From Paulinella micropora (Eukaryota; Cercozoa; Imbricatea; Euglyphida; Paulinellidae), in contig WBZZ01004788.1 in assembly GCA_019918135.1 (NCBI GenBank), positions 62,001 through 126,000 of the forward strand: a stretch of DNA of 64,000 nt, given 5' to 3'. The translations under genes were made by a program, and so were the position numbers. The notes beneath the pieces are model-generated. The model made no database searches. It was not told the DNA's origin and saw only the letters and a program-made list of their open reading frames with translations. Each line of letters opens with the position of its first letter. Position 1 is the first letter of the stretch. This document shows positions 1 to 10,186 of the stretch, in pieces.

Positions 1-12
1 GGATTCCACTTT

Positions 13-3000
13 TCACGGACCACGCGGACACCCGCGCGCAGCCCCCGCAGGGCTTGCGTAATTTCCTTGGCGTCTAGGCATAGTGTGGTAAACTTTAGAA
101 CACGACTGTCTTTGTGTAGGTCGCAACGCAAGGCGCGTACAAAGGCTGGCCACCGCCGCTAGCGTGGGCAGGGTCACCTTCTGTCCGTCGAACAAGGTCA
201 CGAACTCACCCGGCTTGAATTCCTGGTCATAGATCTCCTTCAGGGAGTATTTGCACAAAAGCTTGAGCCACAGATACCTGCGCGCGAACCCGCTGCGCTG
301 GCACTCCTGCACCGTCTTCCATTCTGGGCGGATGGTGGGGAAAGTGGCTGCAAACGTAAACAGGGCCGTGCGGTCCTTGTACTTGTCGCGGGACAACGCA
401 GGTTGCTGCAAGGCCTGCTGACGTTCCTGGGGGGTGCGAAGCCCTGCCTGAAGCCTCCTGGCCTCCTTGACGAGCTCGCCCCAGATAGCCCCCTGCTCCT
501 GCCCCTGCTGCTGTGCTGCCTTGGGCTCTGCCTCCTCTGCCTGCGCGGGTTCCTCGGGCACAGTAGACTGCGCGGGCTCGTCGCTCTGTTCGGCTGATGT
601 CGGCGCAGGCGGCACGGGGGCTTGCCCGGACGGGGCCCGGGCCTCTGCCTGTACACGAAGGTCGTATGCCGAGCGCACAAAATCCTCTGCCTGAGCACGA
701 CTGGCAACGCGCTCCGCCCGCTCCGCGCTAGAGGCCTGGCTTTGCGTCTTGATCTCTGCGCGTTTCTCCTTGTGTAACGCCAAGAGTTCCTTGCGCTCCT
801 TGCTCGACAGTACGCGTTCTTGGTCCTCGTGGGGTCGCAGGTGGTCGTACCTCGAACCCACGGGGGGAAGCTTGATGGAGCTGAAGTCCACCTGCGCGAT
901 GTCAGCGCCCATTTGCCCCAGAAAGAAGAACAGCTCGCGCAGAGCGTACCTGCGCGAGAGTGCGGTGGCCAACGTGTTATACGACGCGGCCTGGGCCACC
1001 CACGGGTCCGCCTTGGCCCAGTGCATGCGTTCCCCGTCCCCCTGCACGGGGACGCTAAGCGAACAACTGCTGTCCACTCCATACGCAAGCTCGGTCGCGA
1101 GCGTGTGCGCCTCCTCACGGTCAATGGATTTGCGGATCTGGGCGAGCGTGTTGGGCCCCCGCCCGCGGTCGGCACGAGGTTGAGCGACGTAAATGTGCCA
1201 CTGTTTGGCTTCGAAATGGCGGACGCGGCCTGCCATTTGCATGTAGTTTAGCATGGGGATGTTACTGTTGTTCAGCCATAGAAACAACACGTCAAAGTGC
1301 CTGACGTCGATATTGACCCCGCAAGTCACTGCTGACGTGTACATGCACAGATGAGCTTGTATCCACAGTTGGATGAGCTGCGCTTGGGGTCGTTCGAAGT
1401 CGGACATGCGTTCGGAACCTTCGTGGTAGAACAAGATGCGTATGCCCCTGAACACGGACTCCAGGTACTTCTTGATCAACATGCCCTGACGCTTGTTGCC
1501 GAGCGGCATTGCCACGCGCAGCCCCCGACAAAGGGCTAGCACTAGCGCGCGCTTGAAGGAGCGGTGGCTGCGGTGCACAAGGCAACGACTGCGTATATGA
1601 TCGACGTGTGTAAAGTGCATGTGGAAGACGTGTGGTCTGGTCGCGGCCCCCCCGCCGAGCGCCAGCTCCGTGGGAGGCGCCGTGTTCAGCAATGTCTGCA
1701 GGACCTGGACGGATTTCTGCGTGAGAAAGGCGTCCATGACGATCACGCACTTGGACCGGCGCAGCAGCCGCGCAAAGACGGTCGCGTTGCACTGGTTGAT
1801 ACTCCCCTTGCCCAGAGCCGCTGTCACATTGAACAGCGTGGACTCGCTCTCGTCCAGCACGACCAGGTCAAAGGCCGGCGCGTCGAGCAAATAATGGATG
1901 GACGCGTATTGCCAGATCCCTACACTGTGCTCTACCTGGGAGCGCGAGCCCCGCTTGGCCCAGTCCTGGTAAAAAATGGCCAAGACCCCGACCTTGGCTA
2001 GAGCCAGCTGTACGCGCTGAAACATTTGCTTGTCAAAGGAAATGCGGGGACCCACGCACAGGACGCGGCAGGGTCGCCCACCGGGTCCGCGAAACCTGTC
2101 CAGCGCTGCCAGCTCTGTCGGGGTGAACACCTCGTCCACGTTAACGCCGTAGATAGCGAGCAGGAGACGTATAAAGCTCTCACTTTTGCCAAGCCCCATC
2201 GGGGCTTTGACGAACAGTAGCCGCGCCTGCTCGGGGAGCGCGAGTTTGTTGACCCAGCGCGCGTCGGACCTGAACTCGTTCTCCTTGCGATGCGCGCCCT
2301 GATATTTTTGCTCTCCTCCATCGTAGTCCAAAAGCTCTTGCGGCGTGCGCAGGAGCCGGTAGCCACTGACGCCGTGCAGCTCCGCCGCAGCGACCTCCGC
2401 CGCGGTGGCAGTGAGCGGCAGGTCGGGTGGTCGGCAGCGCACTCGCACCTTCGCGACCCGGCGGCGTTTCTTGGGGCGCGCCTCGGGCTCTTGCACTTTT
2501 TCTTCCTCGGCGGGTGGTGGGGGCGCGGGCTGTGCGCGGAGATGACAGGCGAAACAGACTTGAACCCACCAGGCCTGTGCGTCGACGACGATGCGGATCT
2601 TGCTGGCGGAGCCGCCAGCCGGTGGGCAGTTTGGGCAGGGCAACAGAAACACGTCTGTGCGGTGATATGCAGTGGCCGCCGGGGGCTTGGCCTGGCCCTC
2701 GGCGCTCACGCCCGCCACCGCTGGGTCAGAGCCCTCCTCCGGGTCGTTGTTTTCCTCCTCGCCCCCTCCCTCCTGCTCTCCCTGCTCGTGCTCCTCTGGG
2801 TCCGAATCCTCTTGCTGTTGTCCTTGGAGGGGCTTCTTCTTTTCGATCACGGATCCCGCCAGCTGTATGTGTTCCAGCTGCGAGGTGACGCTCTCGGGCC
2901 AGCCGGCCTCCTCCAGAAAGGTCTGGAGCTCAGTGAAAAGCGACGAAGTCAGGTGCGGCAGCAGTTCGCGCGTCAGCGCCTCGTGCTCAGCGGACGTGAG

Positions 3001-4670
3001 TTCTCGCCCGCTCGTGCTAGCGGGCGACGGCGCAGGGGCGCTGTCTTGCTGCCCAAAGCTCGGCCTCTCGTCGCCGTCGTCGTCATCGTGTGTAGGCCCA
3101 GCCTCGACGTCACTTACAGCTCCTCCCTCCTCTTCTTCCTCGGCGTTTTCGGCGGGGGCGGGGGGCGGCGGGTTGCTTGTTCCCAGCAGCAGCTGTTGCT
3201 TCTGCTCGAGCCACGGATTGAACAGATTTCCCAGCAGGACGGTCCGCGAGCGATCCGTCCACTCGTGGGCTGCCGAGCAACGGTTTCCATGGCATCCGTA
3301 GAGAACCTGCCCCGCCGCGCCTATAACTAAGTACGCGTTATTGCTCTGGTGGTAAATTGCGGTATCCACCAGGGTACTAGTAATGCTATTACTAGCATGA
3401 CAAGTTGGGTTCTGCTCTCTTCGCTGTTGGCGTCGCCTGCGATGAACCTCGTGCACGAGGCACAGACGACCTCCACCTCTTTTAGATCTGGCTGTGCGCA
3501 CGACGAAAAACTGTTTCCCTGTTTTAGCATCTTCGCCGACTGACAGGGAAGACGTGGTGTCTCCCCAGCCCCTTAGCATAAGCTCGAGCTTGGCGAGTAT
3601 GGGCCTTAGGTGGTCGGCAACGACGGCGGGCGGCGGGCGGCGCGCGAGGCGGAGACTGCTTGCCGCCGACGGCCTGGAACGCGTGGGGGCCGCGAGCTCG
3701 TCCGGCACATACACTGTGTCGGGACCGCGCGGGGAATGGCTGGGGCAATGGACAACAAATTCCTCGAAACTGGGCAGAGGCGCGCCTGCCGCGCCCGGGT
3801 GCAAGAGGTCGTCGATCTTCTGGGATCCCGGGACGCGCCAGCATCGGTTTTTTGAGTACACACTGGGGTCAATCATGCTGCCGGTGTTTTTTTTGTGTTT
3901 GTACAGGTCCAACGAAGAATCGACGCGCAACGCGCTTGCGCGGGCTGTAAGGTTTTTAGGGGGGGCGCGGGGGGTATGCCCCCCGGGTGCTGCACCAGCC
4001 ATCTGTCTACAAAGGCCCCGGCGTGGTGCACCGACTGAAGCACGATGCGGGGGAAGGCGACATGGAACGAGTTCTTGAACCACACCGTCCCGTCGTCGTT
4101 CTTCTGCTCGGACACGCAGACCCTGCCGAGATCGAGAGAGTGCATTTCGTCAGCACCCGCCGCTGCAAGCCCAAGACTTACTAAAGCCGCGCCCACAACT
4201 GTCTGCAACGCCTGCAAACGTCCGTCGGAGCTGGGGTCCCGCGCGTCGCGCGAATACCACTCGAGGTCGAAATACAAACTGCACTCGCCGCGTATAATGA
4301 CAAAGAAACTGCGTCTCATCGCGTTGAACCACTTGTAGATTTCATGGTAAAAGGCATGTGCATCTGCGCAGGAACCGAACAAATGGCGCGTGTTGGGCTT
4401 CCGCCACTGGCTCGTCACTTTCGGGGGCAGGTTCAGCTTGTAGAAGAATTGGTGCTGCAAAGCCGCGCCCTGAGCAAAGCAGGCCTCGCCGGGGGGGACA
4501 GAGTTGAACCCACTTGATTCTAAGAGGTGTATTGGCGCGGGCAGGTCCCGCGTGATCGTGACCACGCGAGGCGCGCGCCTGGCCACGCCGGCGGCGCCCA
4601 CTGCGGCCTGCTGCGTGGTGAGCGTAGGTGCTTGCGGCAGGGCGTCGTCAGCTACGGGTGCCGCCATCAT
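13..4670 (-). CDS. Primase-helicase: AEP primase with UL9-like origin-binding helicase
   Basis: The N-terminal part, starting at ATG 4670, is an archaeo-eukaryotic primase: a D-x-E metal site (DLE, about residue 136, inside SLYFDLEWYS) and an S-F-H motif (about 202, NSFHVAFP). The next part has the third primase motif (IDPSVYSKNR) and a PrimPol/UL52-like zinc knuckle (CHAS... YGCHGNRC), then an acidic low-complexity linker and a CPNC...CFAC pair. The second half is an SF2 helicase of the Herpes_ori_bp type: Walker A (KAPMGLGKSES), VGPRISFDKQM, a DExD-like VVLDESES and a late MAGRVRH motif. Primase plus UL9-like helicase recalls ASFV F1055L and herpes UL52/UL9 functions in origin opening and priming. 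The C-terminal tail is coiled and charged. The locus looks whole in content with about one apparent break. The strand turns divergent at 4.7 kb from the mucin-like gene. Confidence 0.8.
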
Positions 4671-4834
4671 CGGCGAGTCGTGTGTAGAGTGTTTGGGATC
4701 AGAGGAGCTTTTTCTTTTTTAATAAATAAGCGAGAGAGAGGGAGGAAACAGAACAGGATGAACAGGAGAAAGGGGAAGGGGGGATGGATGTGCCCCCTGA
4801 GCTCTCCCCCTATCTCTTCGTCGCCCCCCTCCCC

Positions 4835-4862
4835 TTGAGCCCCCCGGGCTCAGGGGGCTCAA
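4835..4862. repeat. Repeat A palindrome, copy 1
   Basis: TTGAGCCCC at the left pairs with GGGGCTCAA at the right, giving a strong hairpin of about 9-11 bp arms. This is one of about fifteen copies of the same palindrome scattered through the window. Confidence 0.8.
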
Positions 4863-4960
4863 GAGGGAAGGAGGGATGAAACAAAGAGGGGGGGGGCGCT
4901 CCCTTCTTTCCAAAAGTAGGAGGCACTCCCCCCCTTCTTTTTTCCCTCCCTCCTTCCCTC

Positions 4961-4987
4961 TTGAGCCCCCTGAGCCCGGGGGCTCAA
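4961..4987. repeat. Repeat A palindrome, copy 2
   Basis: Same palindrome as at 4835, with centre CCTGAGCCCGG. It lies about 100 bp from copy 1 in the same intergenic region. Confidence 0.8.
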
Positions 4988-5374
4988 AGGGAGGGGGGCG
5001 GGGAGGAAAGGGAGGACGGGGAACAAAATTAGACAGACTTTTCTTGGGGAGCTCACTGGGGGGGGGAAGGCAAAAAATAAAACCAGTCGTTGGTTGACAA
5101 AGAAAAAAAGGAATTTAATACAAGTTCGACGTTTACCAATTCAATTGTAATTTAATTAAAACGACTTTGCTGTCATGAGTTATTTCTTTAGTCTCGCGTC
5201 AAGTAAAGAAAAGAGAGGGAGAGGGGAGGGGGAGAGAAGGCAACAAAGCGGAGGGGAAGAGGAGAAAAGAGGGGGGGGGGGGGAGAGAGAGGGGACGTTG
5301 CGGGGGGGGGGAGGAGGGAGGGCACTAGAAAGCTTAAAGCACTCCGATGTTTAAAAGCCCCCAGAGAATACTTG

Positions 5375-5409
5375 TATAAGTAAAGACGAAAGACTGTGTA
5401 TTGTATAAA
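5375..5409 (+). promoter_or_regulatory. TATA-like boxes upstream of the mucin-like gene
   Basis: TATAAG at 5375-5380 lies about 45 bp and TATAAA at 5404-5409 about 15 bp before the ATG at 5424. The first spacing would suit a eukaryotic-type TATA box with a short leader; the second is close enough to overlap the transcription start. Inference from sequence only. Confidence 0.35.
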
Positions 5410-5423
5410 GCTCTCTCTAGGTC

Positions 5424-6476
5424 ATGGTGTATTTATTTCTGCTAATGGCCCTCACGGCCTGGCAGGGGCTAACAGATGCCCAGGCTGTTTCCACCAACGT
5501 GGAAAGCTCATCGACGTCGACGACCAAGCCATTCGAGACGGACCCACCGCTCCCTCCGCCCCGCGACACGGCCACCGCGCCAGGCTCAGGCCAAACCCTT
5601 GGATCGACGGCGACGACGACGCCGATCGAGACCAGGCCTCCCGGCAAGGCCACTGGACCACCTCGAGATACTAACCAAACCAAACGTACAACAAAACGCC
5701 CCCGAACACAGGCGGCGGAATTTAACGAGACGGAGACAACGGGAGCAAACGAAACAGAAAATAACCCTTTCAATCGCACGGACTGGCCTCCGTCAAGACA
5801 GCGTCGCACTACAGAGAAACCCTCCGCTACTCGCCCCAGCACTCCGCAGGCCACAAGACCTGCTAATAACAACGAAAATTCACACCCTCGTACATCGACG
5901 ACCCCGCCTCGAACCGGAGCTGGCACTGAACAGCCCACGGGCGCCGCTACTTCGTCCAGCACGCCGCCAGCCCGTACGACAACGACCCCGTCCCGAACCG
6001 GCACCGGAACCTGGCAGTACACTGGCGCCGCTACTTTGCCCAGCACGCCGCCAGCCCGTACGACAACGACCCCGCCCCGAACCGGCACCGGAACCTGGCA
6101 GTACACTGGAGCCGCTACTTTGCCCAGCACCCCGCCAGCCCGTACGACAACGACCCCGCCCCGAACCGGCACCGGAACCTGGCAATACACTGGCGCCGCT
6201 ACTTTGCCCAGCACCCCGCCAGCCCGTACGACGACGATCCCCGAACCGGTACTACCTCGTCTACCACTCCCCCGCGCCCCCCTGCGTCGTCGACCGCTAT
6301 CGCAACCTCCGGCTCGAATTCAGCGGGATCTCCGACATGGGCTGGTTAAAAAGAAAGAGACTTATTCCTTTGTGCACGTACGCAAAAAAGAACGAGGGGG
6401 GGGGTTGAGGAGTGTGGAGAAGGGGGTAAGGAAAAGCAGGCGGTTGTGTTGTGTTGTGTGTGTGCGTGTGTTTTGA
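5424..6476 (+). CDS. Secreted mucin-like Thr/Pro-rich glycoprotein with 28-residue repeats
   Basis: ATG 5424 opens a short signal peptide (MVYLFLLMALTAW...), followed by a Ser/Thr/Pro-rich body with several N-x-T/S sites (NETE, NRTD), as in heavily O- and N-glycosylated viral surface mucins. About four copies of a 28-residue unit (84 bp, RTTTTPPRTGTGTWQYTGAA core) lie at roughly 5899-6240 and are nearly identical, so the array is young or kept uniform. The C-terminal end after the array is uncertain; an AATAAA follows at 6495. No transmembrane anchor is obvious. It is probably an envelope or secreted protein. Family unknown. Confidence 0.6.
   Translation: MVYLFLLMALTAWQGLTDAQAVSTNVESSSTSTTKPFETDPPLPPPRDTATAPGSGQTLGSTATTTPIETRPPGKATGPPRDTNQTKRTTKRPRTQAAEFNETETTGANETENNPFNRTDWPPSRQRRTTEKPSATRPSTPQATRPANNNENSHPRTSTTPPRTGAGTEQPTGAATSSSTPPARTTTTPSRTGTGTWQYTGAATLPSTPPARTTTTPPRTGTGTWQYTGAATLPSTPPARTTTTPPRTGTGTWQYTGAATLPSTPPARTTTIPEPVLPRLPLPRAPLRRRPLSQPPARIQRDLRHGLVKKKETYSFVHVRKKERGGGLRSVEKGVRKSRRLCCVVCVRVF
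5899..6240 (+). repeat. 84-bp coding minisatellite
   Basis: The segment CCGTACGACAACGACCCC recurs at an 84-bp period about four times, each encoding a 28-residue Thr/Pro-rich unit. The last three copies differ at only a few positions; the first is more diverged. Confidence 0.85.
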
Positions 6477-6494
6477 AGGCTTGCAAGAAGCGCA

Positions 6495-6500
6495 AATAAA
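6495..6500 (+). terminator. AATAAA polyadenylation signal
   Basis: AATAAA just after the mucin-like gene, followed by a T-rich stretch. It fits a eukaryotic-type 3' end for the plus-strand transcript. Confidence 0.45.
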
Positions 6501-6816
6501 CCATCTCATTCCATCCCCCCGCGCGCTCTCTCTCTGCTGACCAAGTAAGCGATCACGAAAATAAAAAAAAAATTCTGCCGTCGGTCCTTTTTTTGTGTTC
6601 TGAAAAGGTCGATTTGTTTGTTTAATGACTACACCGGCGATGCCGAAAGCTTCTCCCCCCACCCTCCCCCCTCTTCCCTCTCGTTTCTCTCTCCCCGCGC
6701 GCGCCCTTCTCCCTTTTCGCATCCCTATTCTGTCTTCTAAAACTCGCCGGCCCCCTAAAACAAGAGATTTTGATCTTTTGTACATAAAAAGGCAGAAGCG
6801 GGGGGGGGGGGCCTGA
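6501..6816. other. Low-complexity intergenic region
   Basis: T-rich, then C/T-rich (6650-6730), ending in a G tract just before 6815. No gene is seen. A TATA-like ACATAAAAAGG at 6782-6792 precedes the next open frame. Confidence 0.4.
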
Positions 6817-8118
6817 ATGTGTACCTCCTGTTGGGATCAAGCAGAATTCTGTTTACTCTGGCTACTGATATTAGTGCTGTGCCAACTATCATTCCCCGTG
6901 CTACACGCATACGTCTTTTGGACAGGGCCTGGCCCGAGTTTGTCGGACGAAGATTCGGGACAAAGCCTGGCGGGGCCTTGCGGGGCGGGTTTTGTGGCGT
7001 ACTTGTACACGGCACGGGGTGTGTGTATTTTTTGCGCTTTTCTGGGGGTTTTGTGCTTTTTGCACGGGCTGCCCATGAGAGTGTGCCCGGCTTGAATACG
7101 GCGTTGCATTTATGAAATACGCAAGAACGAAAAAAAGACGTTACTGCACTTTGCTCACGCCAAATGGGCTTTATCAAACCTGGCGTGGTTGGTTTGGCTG
7201 TACGCAGTCGGTGTGTTTGTGTACACGACCTACTTAGAAAGCAAAAGTCAGGATTTGCTGTACAAGTTCAGGTACCAACAGTGGATCAGAGATTATGCAA
7301 GACAAACATCTCTGTTCTGGGCAGCCTGGTCTACGTGTCTTTGTTTGTGTTTGGAGATTCGCGGCGGCTTTGAGGGGTACTACATTGTCAAATCCCAAAG
7401 GAAAAATATCGTAGTAACAGCAAAGATACTCGAAAATAGGCTTCGTGCAATCACGTGGCAAGCTGTTCTAATCTGCCTTTTGATGACGCCGGCCCTTACA
7501 GGGTGGTTGGGCGTAGCACTCAAACGCCAACACGCAAGGATTTCAGCGGGCGTCGCCGACTTGCAGTACACGCTAAACCCCGTCTGCTTATATCAGGACC
7601 AGTCGGCCCTAGAGGCCCAGAAGCCTCTCCTGCAGCGAGCCTGGCTGGGCGAGGGTATTAAAATGGACGGCGTAATGTTAATAGCAGCCGCAATGATTCT
7701 TTCAGCTAGGTATACAATTATAAGCCTTAGAAATCCATACTCGAATTCAAGCCTGGGTGAGCGCGATAGTGTGTGGGAAGGCATCAAAAAAAACATCCTG
7801 GGGCCGTACCCAGAAGAAGGCCTTTGGTTGCAAGTACGTGTGCTGGTGATTTTCCCCATGGTTAATTTATCTATTCTTTCTGCAGCGGCAACAGGTGGTG
7901 TTCTGGCCTCGCTTAACTTGGCGATGGGTTTTGTGCAACTTTGTTCACTGGCGCTTTTGCAGTTAGAGCTGCACCGGTCATTTTTGTTTTCCAGTATCAG
8001 AGCTGACGACGGCCCCGAGATCAGGCGCCCGTGCCTGTTCAATGTGTACCCTTTTTTTCAAACAAAATCCGAGCCATCCGGGCGGAGAGGGAGGGGAGGG
8101 GGGACACAGTCTCGGTGA
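6817..8118 (+). CDS. Multi-pass membrane protein (about eight helices)
   Basis: The locus encodes about eight hydrophobic segments: two near the N-terminus (CLLWLLILVLCQLSF and VCIFCAFLGVLCFL), then VWLYAVGVFVY, SLFWAAWSTCLCLCL, AVLICLLMTPALTGWL, GVMLIAAAMILSA and two closely spaced ones in VLVIFPMVNLSILSAAATGG and what follows. Between them lie short charged loops. The tail is hydrophilic. The locus has about one apparent break. It overlaps the convergent gene at 8058 by some 60 bp. It resembles the other two membrane proteins (11.6-12.5 kb, 14.5-15.4 kb) in size and layout, so they may be paralogs. A receptor or channel role is possible, but no family motif is recognised. Confidence 0.55.
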
Positions 8119-9137
8119 CAAAACCAACGAAGCACGTCGAGGCTCACGACGAAGGAGTTGGCGCAAGGCTCGGACGTTGCTGCTAGCGAGCTAGTGCCAG
8201 CATCGGCGACTTCTTGGGGGGGGACGTGGTACGTGACCTGCAAGCTAACTCGCCCGTTCGAAGCCACTTCCAACCCCTCCTGGTGTATTACAGAGGTGGG
8301 CTGGCTTGTCTCGGCGGGCCTTTCCGGCCGGCTGAGCGCGGCGAGTGGGTAAGAGTAAAAAATGGTCTGCGCAGGGCGCCACCCCGCGGGCATCTCCAAC
8401 AAAACGCACAGGGCCCTGACGACGCTTCCGCCGGCACCCCTGTAGTCGTCGTCGTCGTCGGTAGCGGCGGTCGCCGGAGAAGAGGAGGGGGAGAAGGAGG
8501 AAGAGGAGGACGAGGAAGACGCGCGGGGCAGGCGCGTGAGCTCCCAGCACAGACGCTCCTTGGTGATAACTACGCACCCTTCCAACATACACAAGGAACC
8601 TAACCGGCGGCATGTCACGTTCTCTCCCCGGTGCCCCCAGCGGTCAAACTCTGCTTGGCCAAAGCTCAGCGAACGCGGAGTGGCGAGGGCCTGCACGGTG
8701 CGCGTCAGGGCACTGACCTTATAGCGTAGCAGAGCCAATTCCTGGTCGCGTCCTTCGAGTACTAAAGGCAGGAGCCGCAGCTTGAAGCCAGGGCTCGTGA
8801 TACTCAACGAAGCTAGGCAGACCTTAAGCACAGAGCTGCGCCAACCTTTGAGCGCTTTGTACAGCTCCTGCTTGTTTTCTAGCACAACAGGTGATTCTAA
8901 ACTCACTTCGAAACAGCCCGCTGACAAAATAAAAGCACTGCCGTGGACGCATAACTGCTCGGAAGCTAGAGCTAGCTCTAGTTGCACCCACCCTTCGGCG
9001 CCGTGCCGTTCTTGTACCAAATCTAACAGTACACGCTCGTGTTCCTCCTGTGTGCGCCTTTTTTTGCGCCGGGGCTCTCCCTCGTCGTCGGGCACAGCCC
9101 GTTGAGAAAGGGGTGCGGTAGAGGGCTTCCCACCCAT
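8058..9137 (-). CDS. Probable N-myristoylated fibre-like structural protein
   Basis: ATG 9137 is chosen because it gives MGGKPSTA, a good N-myristoylation signal (Gly2, Ser6), though the frame is open further up. A basic stretch (RRKKRR) follows. The middle has a helix (ELALLRYKVSALTRTVQAL) that could form a coiled coil. The C-terminal half has the pattern LEGCVV... LLEMPAGWRPAQ...VASNGRVSLQV, resembling the beta-sandwich 'G-x-V... LPxGxRPx... dGxV' modules at the tips of trimeric tail fibres; a Ser-rich and DDDDD insert interrupts it. Likely a virion surface or tegument-like membrane-linked protein. The function is inferred from pattern only. Confidence 0.5.
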   Translation of the reverse strand: MGGKPSTAPLSQRAVPDDEGEPRRKKRRTQEEHERVLLDLVQERHGAEGWVQLELALASEQLCVHGSAFILSAGCFEVSLESPVVLENKQELYKALKGWRSSVLKVCLASLSITSPGFKLRLLPLVLEGRDQELALLRYKVSALTRTVQALATPRSLSFGQAEFDRWGHRGENVTCRRLGSLCMLEGCVVITKERLCWELTRLPRASSSSSSSSFSPSSSPATAATDDDDDYRGAGGSVVRALCVLLEMPAGWRPAQTIFYSYPLAALSRPERPAETSQPTSVIHQEGLEVASNGRVSLQVTYHVPPQEVADAGTSSLAATSEPCANSFVVSLDVLRWFCHRDCVPPPLPLRPDGSDFV

Positions 9138-9535
9138 GTTGCCAAAAAAAATAAAAAAAGAAGAAGAGATTCTTTTTTCAGTACTTGCGCACTTTTGTAG
9201 CCGCACACTTTCTCTCTCCCCCTCCCTCCTTCTTTCCCTTCCCCCCCCCCCCTCCCTCCTCCCTCCCCCTACTTGCTCCCCCCTGATAAATGACCTAGGG
9301 AAGGGGGGGGGGGGTGCCCGCCCCGCCCCCCCTCCCCCCGCCCTTGCATAAAGAGAGCGCCGTGTTGCAAACCCAAAAAAAAGGAAAAAAAGTGTGTGCA
9401 GGGAAGGGGGGGGGGGTGCCCAAGAAAATCTGCTGCAAGGTAGTGAGTTGGCACAAGAACAAACGGAAAAGAAGAGGGGAGGGGGGAAGGGGGAAACGTG
9501 AGGTAACGAGACCCAGACCCCCAGGCAAGCAACAC
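9138..9535. other. Divergent intergenic region with C and G tracts
   Basis: Between divergent genes at 9137 (-) and 9536 (+). It holds a C-rich run (9240-9270), a G run (9304-9313) and a second G run (9408-9416). No gene is seen. The A-rich ATAAAAAAAG near 9150 may act as a TATA-like box for the minus-strand gene. Confidence 0.4.
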
Positions 9536-10186
9536 ATGGCGGAAGCCGGAGACAAGCGCCGCCGCACGAATGAGAATTGGCGCAGGGGCGCCTATATATT
9601 GCATCCTAGTAGACAGCCACCGGCCGCTTGTCCTCCTCCTGACCTACAGTCTCGGCAGATCGCTGATGAATGCGTACAACGGTTGTATAACAGCATAACT
9701 GCTCCGGAGCCGTTGCAGTCAGGCGCGTTTGGCAACGCTGCGGCTGCTACTACTACTACCACTACCACTACTGCTATTACAACCACAACTACTACGACCG
9801 GCGGCCGGAATCCCGGGGCTTCTTCTTGCGCAGCGGCTAGTGTCGATAATTCGAAACGTGAACACACAGCAGCAGCCACCTCGGCGGCCAGAGCGGCACC
9901 CTCGCAGTGGCCGCCCAGACCCGCGCTATTTTCGGCCGAAGAAGAAGAAGAGGACCGAGCACATGGCGATCTGCCGCCAGGAACGAGGGTTCCGAGCCCT
10001 GATACAGACTTGGCCAGATTAATAACTTTATTAGAAGAACTTTCACAGAGACTGGTCAAGCTAGAGGAAACGCTTAATAAGCTAAAAGCCGAGGAGCCGT
10101 TGCAGATTAATCTGCAGAGCCGCGTAGAAGAGCTGGAGGGCAAGTTGGCAGCGCTGCACGACAATTCTTTGGGCGTGCACTTTTAA
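9536..10186 (+). CDS. Coiled-coil protein with Thr-rich linker
   Basis: ATG 9536 (MAEAGDKRRRTNENWRRGAY) is preferred over upstream open sequence, which is low-complexity. The protein of about 216 residues has a basic N-terminus, a poly-Thr/Ile linker encoded by ACT/ACC triplets, an acidic EEEEED patch and a strong C-terminal heptad region (LITLLEELSQRLVKLEETLN, then RVEELEGKLAAL). It is likely an oligomeric scaffold or tegument-like protein. Its stop overlaps the stop of the convergent nuclease gene by a few bases. No family is recognised. Confidence 0.6.
   Translation: MAEAGDKRRRTNENWRRGAYILHPSRQPPAACPPPDLQSRQIADECVQRLYNSITAPEPLQSGAFGNAAAATTTTTTTTAITTTTTTTGGRNPGASSCAAASVDNSKREHTAAATSAARAAPSQWPPRPALFSAEEEEEDRAHGDLPPGTRVPSPDTDLARLITLLEELSQRLVKLEETLNKLKAEEPLQINLQSRVEELEGKLAALHDNSLGVHF

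Larger units (their letters stand above)
4671..5423. other. Divergent intergenic region, G/A-rich with two palindromes
   Basis: No coding signal is seen. The region separates the divergent primase-helicase and mucin-like genes. It starts with an A/T-rich stretch (TTTTTTAATAAATAAG, 4716-4731) that could be the TATA-like box of the minus-strand gene, then holds two copies of the GAGCCCC palindrome, long G-rich runs (4888-4898, 5270-5283) and an A/T-rich patch near 5100-5200. Confidence 0.5.
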
